Positions 18,268-26,971 of a stretch of 64,000 nucleotides of DNA are shown here, piece after piece; within the stretch, counting starts at the first letter, position 1, and the number at the start of each line of letters is the position of its first letter. The notes under the pieces are model-generated. The model did no database searches. It saw only the letters and a list, made by a program, of their open reading frames with translations, and was not told the DNA's origin. The DNA is taken from NCBI RefSeq assembly GCF_900110115.1, contig NZ_FOCM01000004.1, forward strand, positions 124,001-188,000. Reading direction: 5' to 3'. The position numbers were made by a program, and so were the translations under genes. The stretch comes from Palleronia pelagia. Lineage in GTDB: Bacteria > Pseudomonadota > Alphaproteobacteria > Rhodobacterales > Rhodobacteraceae.

Positions 18268-19053
18268 ATGCGTATTCTCATCACCAATGACGACGGCATC
18301 AACGCGCCGGGGCTGAAGGTGCTGCACGCCATCGCCGCCGCCATCGCGGGCGACGGTGGCGAGGTCTGGACCGTCGCCCCCGCGTTCGAGCAGTCGGGCG
18401 TCGGCCACTGCATCAGCTACACCCACCCCACCCTGGTCAGCGAGCTGGAGACGCGCCGCTGGGCCGCCGAGGGCTCGCCCGCCGATTGCGTGCTGGCGGC
18501 GATGCACGACATCCTGCCCAGCCCCCCTGACCTGGTGCTGTCGGGCGTGAACCGCGGCAACAACGCCGCCGAGAACGTCCTGTACTCGGGAACCATCGGC
18601 GCGGCGATGGAAGGCGCGCTGCAAGGCCGCCGCGCCATCGCGCTGAGCCAGTTCTACGGTCCCGGCAACCGCGATGGCGGCGACGGGTTCGACGCCGCGC
18701 GGGTCTGGGGCGAACGGGTGGTGCGCGCGCTGCTCGACGCCGACCTCTGGGGCGACGAGGACGGTTACCGCACGTTCTACAACGTCAACTTCCCACCCGT
18801 CCCCGGCGACGCGGTGAAGGGCATGAAGGCGGCCGCCCAGGGCTTCCGTCACGGCGACGGCTTCAAGGTCGAGCCGGTGATCTCGCCCTCGGGCCGGCGG
18901 TTCCAGTGGACGCGCGGCGCCGACCAGCAGCGGCCGACGCAGCCCGGCACGGACGCGGCCGTGAACCTCGACGGCTGGATCTCGGTCACACCGCTTGTCG
19001 CCGACCTGACCGACCGGGACACGCTGGGCGAATTGGCGGACCGCCTGTCATGA
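18268..19053 (+). CDS. surE: 5'/3'-nucleotidase SurE
   Basis: A 261-aa phosphatase that removes phosphate from nucleoside monophosphates and short polyphosphate, linked with stress survival. The metal site residues are in [10 protein letters not shown] (D8, D9), S43 in EQSGVGH, and N95 in [18 protein letters not shown] follows. Its TGA overlaps the ATG of pcm (ATGA), the classic surE-pcm coupling. Cytoplasmic. Confidence 0.95.
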   Translation: MRILITNDDGINAPGLKVLHAIAAAIAGDGGEVWTVAPAFEQSGVGHCISYTHPTLVSELETRRWAAEGSPADCVLAAMHDILPSPPDLVLSGVNRGNNAAENVLYSGTIGAAMEGALQGRRAIALSQFYGPGNRDGGDGFDAARVWGERVVRALLDADLWGDEDGYRTFYNVNFPPVPGDAVKGMKAAAQGFRHGDGFKVEPVISPSGRRFQWTRGADQQRPTQPGTDAAVNLDGWISVTPLVADLTDRDTLGELADRLS

Positions 19054-19691
19054 GCTTCGACGCCGAGACACGCATGCAGTTCCTCTTCGCCCTGCGCTCG
19101 CAGGGGGTGACGGACAAGCGCGTCTTGGCGGCGATGGAAAAGATCGATCGCGGCAAGTTCGTGCGCGGCATCTTCGCCGAACGCGCCTACGAGGACATGC
19201 CGCTGCCCATCGCTTGCGGCCAGACCATCAGCCAGCCCTCGGTCGTGGGGCTGATGACCCAGGCGCTCGAGATCAGCCCGCGCGACAAGGTGCTCGAGAT
19301 CGGGACCGGTTCGGGCTACCAGGCGGCGATCCTGTCGCGGCTGGCGCGGCGGGTCTACACCGTGGACCGTCACCGCCGCCTGGTGGCCGAGGCCCGCGCC
19401 GTGTTCGAGGCGCTGGAGCTGGCAAATGTCACGGCCTTCACCGCCGACGGAAGCCACGGGCTGGCCGACCAGGCGCCCTTCGACCGCATCCTGGTGACGG
19501 CGGCGGCCGAGGACCCGCCCGGCCCCCTCTTGGCGGAATTGCGCGTGGGCGGTATCATGGTCGTGCCAGTAGGCCAGAGCGACGCGGTGCAGACGCTGAT
19601 CAAGGTGACGCGCCACGAAAGCGGCTTCGACTACGAGGAGCTGCGCCCGGTGCGGTTCGTGCCGCTTCTGGAAGGGCTGAGCCGGGATTGA
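19050..19691 (+). CDS. pcm: protein-L-isoaspartate O-methyltransferase
   Basis: A 213-aa SAM enzyme that methylates isoaspartyl residues so that damaged proteins can be repaired. [16 protein letters not shown] (57-72) binds the substrate; [15 protein letters not shown] is motif [10 protein letters not shown] is the later conserved strand. The start at 19050 overlaps the surE stop by 4 nt. A long in-frame upstream extension lies inside surE and is rejected. Together with surE and nlpD it forms the familiar surE-pcm-nlpD stationary-phase block. Confidence 0.95.
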   Translation: MSFDAETRMQFLFALRSQGVTDKRVLAAMEKIDRGKFVRGIFAERAYEDMPLPIACGQTISQPSVVGLMTQALEISPRDKVLEIGTGSGYQAAILSRLARRVYTVDRHRRLVAEARAVFEALELANVTAFTADGSHGLADQAPFDRILVTAAAEDPPGPLLAELRVGGIMVVPVGQSDAVQTLIKVTRHESGFDYEELRPVRFVPLLEGLSRD

Positions 19692-19850
19692 CCGGGCGGT
19701 TGCGCGCCGGAAGTGACGGGACGAGTATTTCACGGGATCGGCACAGGATCGGGGCACACGCTGAACGACCCCGGCGGCCGGCATGCAGGCGGAACGGCGG
19801 CACATGAGGTCCGGATGAAGGCCCGGCCGCAAGCACGAGGACATGAGGCA

Positions 19851-21071
19851 GTGAACACCACATTTCGGCTCGGACGCGGCCATGGCGCCACGCGGTTGAC
19901 CCTTTGCGCGGGACTGGCGCTGGCGCTGGCGGGTTGCGACAGCAGCGGGCAGCTGGATTTCGACCTTCGCGACAATCTCGGGGACGCGTTCGACACCAGC
20001 CCGGCGGTGCGGATGGCGGTGGCCGACCGGCCCCGGCCCGACAATCGCGGCGTGATCTCCTACCCGTCCTACCAGGTGGCGGTCGCCCGGCGCGGCGACA
20101 CCGTGCAGGACGTGGCGGCCCGCGTGGGCCTGCCGGCGGGCGAGCTGGCCAGCTATAACGGCCTGCCCATGGACGTGACGCTGCGCCGGGGCGAGATCGT
20201 CGCCCTGCCCCGCCGCGTGGCAGAACCGTCGGCGGCCACCGGCGCCCCCGCGCCCGCGTCCCAGACCGGCAGCGTCACCACCGCGGCCCTGCCGTCGACC
20301 GGTGGCGTGACGACCCAGAGCCTGGAAGACCGCGCCAACGCGGCCATCAATCGCGGCGAAAGTGTGTCCGGCCCCACCGCCGCGCCCGCGCCGTCACAGG
20401 GCGCCGAGCCGCAGCGCCACCGCGTCGCGCGGGGCGAAACCGCCTATGGCATCGCGCGGCAATACGGCGTTCCGGTCTCGGCCCTCGGCGAATGGAACGG
20501 CCTTGGCTCCGATCTGACCGTGCGCGAGGGCCAGTTCCTGATCATCCCGGTGGTCACGCGGGTCGAGTCGCCCGGCGAAAGCCGCCCCGGCGACGGATCG
20601 GTCGCGCCCACGCCCCCCTCGGCCGCGGCGCCCCTGCCCCAAGACGAAAGCCCCGAAACGGCGGAAGAGGACGTGCCCGACGCGCCCGATGTCGGCCAGA
20701 CGACGACCACCGCGCAGTCCGGTGGCCGCTTCCTCTACCCGGTGACCGGCTCGATCATCCGGCCCTACCGCAAGGGCCGCAACGACGGGATCGACATCGC
20801 GGCCACCCCGGGAACCCCGGTGAAGGCCGCCGACGCCGGCACCGTCGCCGCGATCACCCGCGACACCGACCAGGTGCCGATCCTCGTGCTGCGCCATCCC
20901 GGCAACGTCCTGACGGTCTATGCCGGGGTCGAGGGCATCAACGTCGAAAAGGGCGACAGCATCAGCCGGGGCCAGGTCGTGGCGCGCGTCCGCGATACCG
21001 ACCCGAGCTTCCTGCATTTCGAGGTGCGTGAAGGGTTCGAGTCGGTCGATCCGGTCAGCTACCTGCAGTAG
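19851..21071 (+). CDS. nlpD: NlpD-like lipoprotein: two LysM domains and a degenerate M23 (LytM) domain
   Basis: About 406 aa from a GTG at 19851, which gives a lipoprotein signal with lipobox LALAGC (C29). LysM domains at about 74-120 and 190-234 bind peptidoglycan; a Pro/Ala-rich linker leads to a LytM domain (about 292-406). Compared with active M23 enzymes, the first zinc His is Asn (NDGIDIA, 311-317), the YxH His is Gly (YAG, 357-359) and the first His of HxH is Phe (SFLHFE). Only the Asp and last His remain. Such degenerate LytM proteins activate cell-wall amidases rather than cut. The surE-pcm context supports NlpD. An ATG at 19815 is an alternative start. Confidence 0.85.
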   Translation: MNTTFRLGRGHGATRLTLCAGLALALAGCDSSGQLDFDLRDNLGDAFDTSPAVRMAVADRPRPDNRGVISYPSYQVAVARRGDTVQDVAARVGLPAGELASYNGLPMDVTLRRGEIVALPRRVAEPSAATGAPAPASQTGSVTTAALPSTGGVTTQSLEDRANAAINRGESVSGPTAAPAPSQGAEPQRHRVARGETAYGIARQYGVPVSALGEWNGLGSDLTVREGQFLIIPVVTRVESPGESRPGDGSVAPTPPSAAAPLPQDESPETAEEDVPDAPDVGQTTTTAQSGGRFLYPVTGSIIRPYRKGRNDGIDIAATPGTPVKAADAGTVAAITRDTDQVPILVLRHPGNVLTVYAGVEGINVEKGDSISRGQVVARVRDTDPSFLHFEVREGFESVDPVSYLQ

Positions 21072-21244
21072 GACGCGGCGTCGGGACCCGTCTCGTCGGA
21101 CTGACACAACCTGCCGTTGCGATAGACAAACCCTGTTCGCGCGGAAATCCGCTCATTTCCGCGTCGCGGCAGGATCGCTGCGCGACAGCATCGAATGGCC
21201 GGACCTAGCCTTGCCTTCCGTACTGCATTTCAAGGGAGGCACAG

Positions 21245-22441
21245 ATGACCAAGGGTATTTCGAGACGCGCCGCGCTGGGCGCCATCGGCGCGGGCTCGGC
21301 GGGGCTTGCCATGACCGCCGCGGGCGCGCAGGAAATGGGGCCGGTCGCGCCGCCATCGACGGTCAGCGACCCGCCCCGCGACTTCGGTCCGGACGGCGCG
21401 CCCAACGTCTATTTCTGGGACGCCGACGTGATCGCCGTGGATCCCGCCTTCAACGGGCTGGCGCAGCCGAACGCGCCGATCCAGCGGCTGTGGACCGGCG
21501 CGCTCTGGGCCGAGGGGCCGGCCTGGTCGAGCGTCGGCAAGTACCTTGTCTTCTCCGACATCCCCAACAACCGGCAGATCCGCTGGCTCGAAGATGACGG
21601 CCACGTGAGCGTCATGCGCTACCCGTCCAACAACTCGAACGGCAACAGCTTCGACTGGCAGGGACGGCAGCTGAGCTGCGAGCACCTGACCCGCCGCGTG
21701 GTGCGCTACGAGCTGGACGGCTCGGTGACGATTCTCGCCGACCGCTACGAGGGGATGCGCTTCAACTCGCCCAACGACATCGTGGCGGCGAAGGATGGCA
21801 GCTACTGGTTCACCGACCCGCCCTATGGCGGCCAGCTTTACGAGGGCGCGGTGGGCGCGCCCGGTGGCCCCACCAATCCCGACGGGCTGATCAACCAGCG
21901 GCTGGGCCAGCCGCCCGAGATCGGCGACGCCATGCGCGAGATGGAGACGGCGACCTACCGTATCGCGCCCGACGGCACCATCGCCCGCGTGGTCGGGCAG
22001 GACCTGGTTCCCGATCCGAACGGGCTGGCGCTGAGCCCCGACGAGACCACCCTTTACATTGCTTCGACCGGCCCCGGACCGGGCGACGGGGGCGTGGGCG
22101 GCGAGGGCAACATCTTCGCCTTCGACGTGACGCCGGAAGGCGAGGCCGTGAACGGCCGGATCTTCACCGATTGCGTCGTCGATGGCGTCAAGTGCGGCCC
22201 GGACGGGCTGGCCATCGACGTGTTCGGCAATGTCTGGTCCTCGTCGAATGCCGGGCGCAACGTGGGCTATAACGGCGTGACCTGCTGGTCGCCCGACGGC
22301 AGGCTTCTGGGTCGGATCCGCCTGCCCGAGGTCTGTGGAAACCTCTGTTTCGGCGGCCCCAAGCGGAACCGGCTGTTCATGGCCGGCAGCCAGTCGCTTT
22401 ATGCCGTCTACACGGCAACGCAGGGCGCGGGCGCGGCCTGA
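21245..22441 (+). CDS. SMP-30/gluconolactonase family protein, Tat-exported
   Basis: A 398-aa six-bladed beta-propeller protein. The N-terminus SRRAALGAIGAGSAGLAM carries a twin-arginine signal, so it should be exported folded by the Tat system, whose genes lie 1-2.5 kb away. WAEGPAW, FSDIPNNRQIRW, NSPNDIVAAKDGSYWFTDPPYG and DPNGLALSPDETTLY are the metal-site and blade motifs of SMP-30/gluconolactonases (Glu, Asn, Asn and Asp ligands). These enzymes hydrolyse sugar lactones or related esters. A good ribosome site (GGGAGGCACAG) precedes the ATG. Natural substrate unknown. Confidence 0.85.
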   Translation: MTKGISRRAALGAIGAGSAGLAMTAAGAQEMGPVAPPSTVSDPPRDFGPDGAPNVYFWDADVIAVDPAFNGLAQPNAPIQRLWTGALWAEGPAWSSVGKYLVFSDIPNNRQIRWLEDDGHVSVMRYPSNNSNGNSFDWQGRQLSCEHLTRRVVRYELDGSVTILADRYEGMRFNSPNDIVAAKDGSYWFTDPPYGGQLYEGAVGAPGGPTNPDGLINQRLGQPPEIGDAMREMETATYRIAPDGTIARVVGQDLVPDPNGLALSPDETTLYIASTGPGPGDGGVGGEGNIFAFDVTPEGEAVNGRIFTDCVVDGVKCGPDGLAIDVFGNVWSSSNAGRNVGYNGVTCWSPDGRLLGRIRLPEVCGNLCFGGPKRNRLFMAGSQSLYAVYTATQGAGAA

Positions 22442-22474
22442 CCGGACAGCGGGGGCCAGCCCCCGCACCCCCGA

Positions 22475-22495
22475 GGTATTTGGGGAAAGATGAAG
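22475..22495 (+). repeat. dispersed 21-nt intergenic repeat, copy 2
   Basis: GGTATTT, two bases (GG), then GGAAAGATGAAG, between the convergent SMP-30 and DUF815 genes. A GGGGGCC-AGC-CCCC hairpin lies just upstream (from 22451). Same element as at 17441 and 38009. Confidence 0.75.
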
Positions 22496-22552
22496 ATGGG
22501 GGCGGCGCATTGACGGGTGCCGTCCCGCGAGTGGTGGAAGGGCCCGGCGGTC

Positions 22553-23389
22553 TCAGCCCAGCGCGATGCCGCGGCGGCCGGCGAGGTCGGTGAAATACTG
22601 CCAGGCGACGCGGCCGGACCGGGCGCCGCGCGTGGCCTGCCACTCGATCGCCTCGGCGCGCAGGGTGTCGTCGTCGATCTCGACCCCGTGGGCGTCGCAG
22701 TAGCCGCGGATCATGGCGAGGTATTCGTCCTGCGTGCAGGGGTGGAAGCCCAGCCACAACCCGAACCGGTCGCTGAGCGATACCTTTTCCTCGGTCGCCT
22801 CGGTGGGCGAGATCGAGCTTGCCCGCTCGTTCTCGATCATGTCGCGGGGCATCAGGTGGCGGCGGTTGGACGTGGCGTAGAACACGACATTGTCCGGCCG
22901 CCCCTCGATCCCGCCGTCCAGCACCGCCTTCAGCGACTTGTAGTGCTGGTCGTCGTGGCTGAAGGACAGGTCGTCGCAGAACAGCACGAAGCGATACGCG
23001 CTGGCCCGCAGGTGGCCCAGCAGCCGCCCGATGGAGGGCAGATCCTCGCGCTGGACCTCGACGATCTTCAGCGGATGTTCCTGCGCGACCTGGGCATGGA
23101 TCGCCTTCACCAGGCTGGATTTCCCCATGCCGCGCGCGCCCCAGAGCAGGGCGTTGTTGGCCGCCTGCCCGCGGGCGAATTGCCGGGTGTTCTGCAGCAG
23201 CGTGTCGCGCGAGCGGTCGATCCCCACCAGCAGCGACACGTCCACGCGGTTGACGGCCGGGACCGGCTGCACCCGGTCCGGCGAGACGTGCCACACGAAG
23301 GCATCGGCCGCGTCGAAATCGGGGGCCTGCAACGGCGCCGGGGACATCCGCTCCAGCGCGTCGGCGATGCGGATCAGCGGATCGCTCAC
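22553..23389 (-). CDS. DUF815 family AAA-type ATP-binding protein
   Basis: About 278 aa from a GTG at 23389 that overlaps the tatC stop (GTGA), indicating coupling. Walker A is GARGMGKSS (84-92) and Walker B is FVLFCDDLSF (about 134-143). The remainder (SNRRHLMPRDM, SDRFGLWLGFHP) matches DUF815, a family of AAA-type ATPases with no settled role. No membrane segment. It is last in the tatA-tatB-tatC-DUF815 run. A longer reading frame upstream runs inside tatC in another frame and is rejected. Confidence 0.87.
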   Translation of the reverse strand: MSDPLIRIADALERMSPAPLQAPDFDAADAFVWHVSPDRVQPVPAVNRVDVSLLVGIDRSRDTLLQNTRQFARGQAANNALLWGARGMGKSSLVKAIHAQVAQEHPLKIVEVQREDLPSIGRLLGHLRASAYRFVLFCDDLSFSHDDQHYKSLKAVLDGGIEGRPDNVVFYATSNRRHLMPRDMIENERASSISPTEATEEKVSLSDRFGLWLGFHPCTQDEYLAMIRGYCDAHGVEIDDDTLRAEAIEWQATRGARSGRVAWQYFTDLAGRRGIALG

Positions 23390-24288
23390 GGGCGCTTGCT
23401 TTCGTCCTCGGGCTCGTCGTCGTCCAGCTCGGCGTCGTCGAAATCGTCGTAGAGCGTTTCGTTCGGGCCCAGCACGCCCTCGGCGCGGAGCTCCTCGGTG
23501 CGCTTGCGCTCGACCCGCGCCACGAGAAGGATCGAGATCTCGTAGAGCCCGTAGACCACCACGAACAGGATCACCTGGGTGATGACATCCGGCGGCGTCA
23601 CCAGCGCGGCCAGCACGAGGATGCCGACCACGGCGTATTTGCGCACCTCGCCCAGACCGCGCGCGGTGACCAGGCCGGCCTTGCCCATGAGCGTCAGCAG
23701 CACCGGCAGCTGGAAGCACAGACCGAAGGCCACGATGAACTTGATCGTCAGGTTCAGGTATTCCTGCGCCGAGCCCTGGAAGACCACGGAAAGCGGCGCG
23801 CCGACCTCGGGCACCACGGCCTGGCCGCTGTCCCCGAACTGCTGGAACCCCAGGAAGAAGTCATAGGCCAGCGGCGTGACCACGTAGAAGGCGAAGGCCG
23901 CGCCCATCACGAACATGAAGGGCGAGGCGATCAGGAACGGCAGGAAGGCCCCCCGCTCGGACTTGTAGAGACCGGGCGCCACGAACCGCCACATCTGCCC
24001 CGCGATCACCGGGAAGGCCAGGAACAGGCCGCCCAGCAGCGACACCTTGATCGCCACGAAGAAACCTTCCTGCGGCGAGATGAAGATCAGGTCGCAATCC
24101 TGCCCCCGGGTCGCCAGGACCTCGCACAGCGGGTCGGTCAGGAAGTTGAAGATCGGGGTCGCCACGGTGAAGCAGATCACCATGCCGATGATGAAGGCGA
24201 CGACCGAGCGGATCAGCCGCGTGCGCAGCTCGGCCAGGTGCTCGATCAGCGGGGCGGCCGTGTCGTCCAGGTCGTCCGATTGGCTCAC
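23386..24288 (-). CDS. tatC: Sec-independent protein translocase TatC
   Basis: A 300-aa inner-membrane protein with six predicted segments, the receptor for twin-arginine signals. [17 protein letters not shown] (about 12-28) is the conserved cytoplasmic start, and the F-P-x-x-x-x-Q-x-W motif is present as [21 protein letters not shown]. The C-terminus has an acidic tail (about 275-300), longer than in E. coli. It overlaps both tatB (ATGA) and the DUF815 gene. A Tat-dependent SMP-30 protein is encoded close by. Confidence 0.96.
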   Translation of the reverse strand: MSQSDDLDDTAAPLIEHLAELRTRLIRSVVAFIIGMVICFTVATPIFNFLTDPLCEVLATRGQDCDLIFISPQEGFFVAIKVSLLGGLFLAFPVIAGQMWRFVAPGLYKSERGAFLPFLIASPFMFVMGAAFAFYVVTPLAYDFFLGFQQFGDSGQAVVPEVGAPLSVVFQGSAQEYLNLTIKFIVAFGLCFQLPVLLTLMGKAGLVTARGLGEVRKYAVVGILVLAALVTPPDVITQVILFVVVYGLYEISILLVARVERKRTEELRAEGVLGPNETLYDDFDDAELDDDEPEDESKRP

Positions 24289-24707
24289 GCTTGATCGTCC
24301 TTCGCGCTGGTCAGCGGCGTATCCGCGGCGCTGCCCGTGTCCTTCTTCGGTTCGGGCTGCGCCTGCAACGCGGCATCACGCTTTTCGGCGTCCACCGGCG
24401 TCCTGGGCTTCGCGGCCTTGGCCGATTTCTTCGGGTCCCACTTCTCGAAGCTGTCGGCGGCCTCGTTCAGCTTGTCGAGCCCGTACTTCTTGGGATTGCT
24501 CATCCCCTTCAGGTCGCGCCCGATATCCTTGACGCCGGCATCGTCGGCCGCGTCGTCCATGGCCTTCTGGAACTCGCGCGCCATGCCCTTCACCTTGCCG
24601 GTGAAGCGGCCAAGCGTCCGGAACATGCCCGGAAGGTCCTTCGGCCCCACCACGATCAGCGCGACGATGCCGATGACCAGAAGCTCGGTCATCCCGATAT
24701 CGAACAT
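24285..24707 (-). CDS. tatB: Sec-independent protein translocase TatB
   Basis: A 140-aa protein: a single N-terminal membrane helix ([26 protein letters not shown]), an amphipathic helix, and a long Lys/Ala/Pro-rich cytoplasmic tail. The FDIG start with E8 and the GPKDLP turn is diagnostic for TatB. It forms the substrate receptor with TatC and is coupled to it by a 4-nt overlap. Confidence 0.95.
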   Translation of the reverse strand: MFDIGMTELLVIGIVALIVVGPKDLPGMFRTLGRFTGKVKGMAREFQKAMDDAADDAGVKDIGRDLKGMSNPKKYGLDKLNEAADSFEKWDPKKSAKAAKPRTPVDAEKRDAALQAQPEPKKDTGSAADTPLTSAKDDQA

Positions 24708-24736
24708 GGGCGGCGCCCCTTAACGAAGCTGTGGGA

Positions 24737-24991
24737 TCAGGTGCGGGTCTCGGACTTGTCGTCGGTGTGCACCGCCGGGGTGGCCGGCTTGTCGTCTTCC
24801 CCGGGCGCCGAGATCTCGCGCGCATTGTCGGCCTTCTTGGCCTCCTCGTCGCTGTCGGAAACGCCCTTCTTGAAGGCAGTGATGCCCTTGCCGACCTCGC
24901 CCATCAGCGACGAGATCTTGCCACGGCCGAACAGAACCAGCACCACCACGGCGATCAGAAGAAGGCCCGGAAGGCCGATATTGTTGAGCAT
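24737..24991 (-). CDS. tatA: Sec-independent protein translocase TatA
   Basis: An 84-aa protein. The start at 24991 ([26 protein letters not shown]) is preferred because the first residues form the membrane helix directly; an extension to 25036 would add a charged segment before it. [17 protein letters not shown] is the hinge and amphipathic helix of TatA/E. The tail is acidic. It forms the pore of the Tat system and is first gene of tatABC-DUF815. Confidence 0.94.
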   Translation of the reverse strand: MLNNIGLPGLLLIAVVVLVLFGRGKISSLMGEVGKGITAFKKGVSDSDEEAKKADNAREISAPGEDDKPATPAVHTDDKSETRT

Positions 24992-25079
24992 TGGATCTCT
25001 CCCTGCGGCGGACCTGCGTGCCGCCTCTTGCGTCATCCCATCTAAGCCATGTGCGCCGAGAGTTGAAGGCGCAATCCGG

Positions 25080-26177
25080 TCACTTTTGCAGCCCGAGCGC
25101 CACCGATTGGCCCGTCCGCGCCGATTCCTGGGCGGCCAGCCCCATCTCGACCGCGCGCGCCCCGTCGCTGAGCGTCACCTCGACCGGCCCCTGTCCCAGC
25201 ACCACGTCGCGAAACCGGCTGTGCTGGTAGAAGGTCGACCCGTTGTGATCGCCCGCATCCAGCAGCGTGGGATCGACCGGAATCTCGACCACCTGCGGGC
25301 CACGCGGGCTGCGCGGGCTGACGATCACCTGCGGGACCGGCGGCGCGCCCAGATGCGCAGGCCAGAAGCGGCCCGGACCGGGGACCAGCGCCTCGATCTT
25401 GCCGGTGGGACCGGTGACGCTGATCTCTTCCTGGTAGCGCGAGCCTTCGGCGAACATGCACAGCTCGAGCATGGCACGGCTGCCATTGTCGAAATCCACG
25501 ATGACGTAGCCGTTGTCCCAGACATCGGGCGCGCGGCCCTCGTAGCTTTCGTCCTTGTGGTTCACGGACTGCCCCGCGCTCGCCATGACGCGCACCGGCT
25601 CGGCCCTCAGGATCACCCGCATCAGGTCGAAGAAATGGCAGCATTTCTCGACAAGCGTGCCGCCGGACCAGTCGTTGAAGCGGTTCCAGTGACCGACCTT
25701 GTGCAGGAAGGGAAAGCGGTGCTCGCGGATCGACAGCATAACGGGCCCGCCGGTGGCCGCGTCCACCTGCTCGATCAGGGCGGCGATGGGCGGCATATAG
25801 CGGTATTCCATGGCCACCCACACGGGGGCCGGGTAATCGAGGGCCGCCAGGCGGGCGGCCTGCGCCGCGTCGGTGTAAAGAGGCTTTTCCATCAGCAGGG
25901 GCAGCGGGCGGCGGGCCGCGATCTGCTCCATCTGGGCGACGTGCAGGTGGTTGGGCGACACCACCACCAGCGCGTCCAGTGGCTCGACCGCCAGCAGTGC
26001 GTCCACGCCCGGGCACATCTGGGCGCTGGGGGCCAGGGCGGCAGCAGCACGCGCCATGTCCGGGTCCGGCTCGAAGATGGCCGCGACCCGCGCCTCGGGC
26101 AGAAGGGCGATATTGCGCAGGTGCTCCTGCCCCATCATGCCGCAGCCGATCACGCCATAATTGATGATTCCTGACAT
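25080..26177 (-). CDS. Gfo/Idh/MocA family protein, possible NAD-dependent sugar hydrolase or dehydrogenase
   Basis: A 365-aa protein. The NAD motif GVIGCGMMG (8-16) and MEKPLYTD (96-103) are standard for the family. The second domain has [15 protein letters not shown] (172-186), where most dehydrogenases have GGG-x-x-D-x-G-x-H. The start at 26177 has a GGGACGGG site and lies 8 nt after the GntR gene. It is divergent from a monooxygenase/AKR/flavin reductase/TRAP operon. Members are usually sugar or inositol dehydrogenases, but NAD-dependent sulfoquinovosidases (GH188) also belong to this fold. The neighbours make that reading attractive; it is an inference. Confidence 0.78.
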   Translation of the reverse strand: MSGIINYGVIGCGMMGQEHLRNIALLPEARVAAIFEPDPDMARAAAALAPSAQMCPGVDALLAVEPLDALVVVSPNHLHVAQMEQIAARRPLPLLMEKPLYTDAAQAARLAALDYPAPVWVAMEYRYMPPIAALIEQVDAATGGPVMLSIREHRFPFLHKVGHWNRFNDWSGGTLVEKCCHFFDLMRVILRAEPVRVMASAGQSVNHKDESYEGRAPDVWDNGYVIVDFDNGSRAMLELCMFAEGSRYQEEISVTGPTGKIEALVPGPGRFWPAHLGAPPVPQVIVSPRSPRGPQVVEIPVDPTLLDAGDHNGSTFYQHSRFRDVVLGQGPVEVTLSDGARAVEMGLAAQESARTGQSVALGLQK

Positions 26178-26185
26178 TCCCGTCC

Positions 26186-26890
26186 CTATTTCAGTCGATT
26201 TACGTAAGATACCTTGTCCGGATCGAACCATGTCCGCGAATACTCGACCGGGGTGCCGTCCTGGGCCCAGGACAGGCGGTGCACATGGCCGACCGACGCG
26301 CCGCCGGCAAGACCCAGCGCCGCGCCCCAGCCCGGCAGGCGGCCGATGCCGACCCGGTCCTCGACGCGCAGGATGCGCAGGCCGAACTCGGTGAGATAGC
26401 TGCGGTAGAGCGACGGGCCGATCCGGTCGGCGCCGAAGCCCGGCGCGCGCCCGGCGTCGAGCCAGATCTCCTCGACGGCGGCCGGCGCGTCGTCCAGCAG
26501 GCGCAGGCGGCGGATACGATGGGCGTCGGGCGCGGCGCCGAAGTCGGGCGCATCGGACGGCTTCGCCAGCCGGTCCACCGAGATCAGCTGCGCGCCGGGC
26601 AGGCCGGGACCGGATGGCGTCTCGAGCCGGAAGAACCCGTAAAGCCCGCCGACACTGCGCACGCCGCGCACGTAGTTGCCCGACCCCTGGCGCCGTTCGA
26701 TCAGGCCCTGGTCGACCAGTTCCTGCAGCGCCTTGCGCAGGGTTCCGACGGCGATACCGTGGGTCGCGGCCATGGCGCGCTCGGGCGGAAGACGCTCGCC
26801 TTCGAGCAGCCGCCCCGCAGCGATATCGCGGGTCACGAGGTCCGCGATCTGGCGATAGAGAGGTGTCGGCGGCAGGTCTTGCATCGGCAT
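26186..26890 (-). CDS. GntR family regulator (HutC-type)
   Basis: A 234-aa protein. The N-terminal GntR winged helix (PLYRQIADLVTRDIAAGRL; LPPERAMAATHGIAVGTLRKAL) is followed by a UTRA-type sensor domain (about 85-230) with DAPAAVEEIWLDA and the C-terminal EYSRTWFDPDKVSY. Such sensors bind sugars, amino acids or similar small molecules. The start at 26890 is preferred over a long in-frame extension across the control region. A perfect 7+7 palindrome at 26911-26926, 21 nt before its start codon, is its likely operator, so it should repress itself and the divergent operon until inducer binds. Confidence 0.9.
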   Translation of the reverse strand: MPMQDLPPTPLYRQIADLVTRDIAAGRLLEGERLPPERAMAATHGIAVGTLRKALQELVDQGLIERRQGSGNYVRGVRSVGGLYGFFRLETPSGPGLPGAQLISVDRLAKPSDAPDFGAAPDAHRIRRLRLLDDAPAAVEEIWLDAGRAPGFGADRIGPSLYRSYLTEFGLRILRVEDRVGIGRLPGWGAALGLAGGASVGHVHRLSWAQDGTPVEYSRTWFDPDKVSYVNRLK

Positions 26891-26910
26891 CCGGAGAAAA
26901 TTGATGTAGT

Positions 26911-26926
26911 ATTGATGCACATCAAT
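26911..26926. promoter_or_regulatory. probable GntR operator
   Basis: ATTGATG-CA-CATCAAT is a palindrome with perfect 7-nt arms, placed between the divergent GntR and monooxygenase genes. An extra TTGATG half-site begins 10 nt upstream (26901). Size, symmetry and position fit a HutC-type GntR site. Confidence 0.65.
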
Positions 26927-26971
26927 GACCGTGCTAGGCAAGCGGAAATCCAAGCGGAAAGAGAGGCCCCC

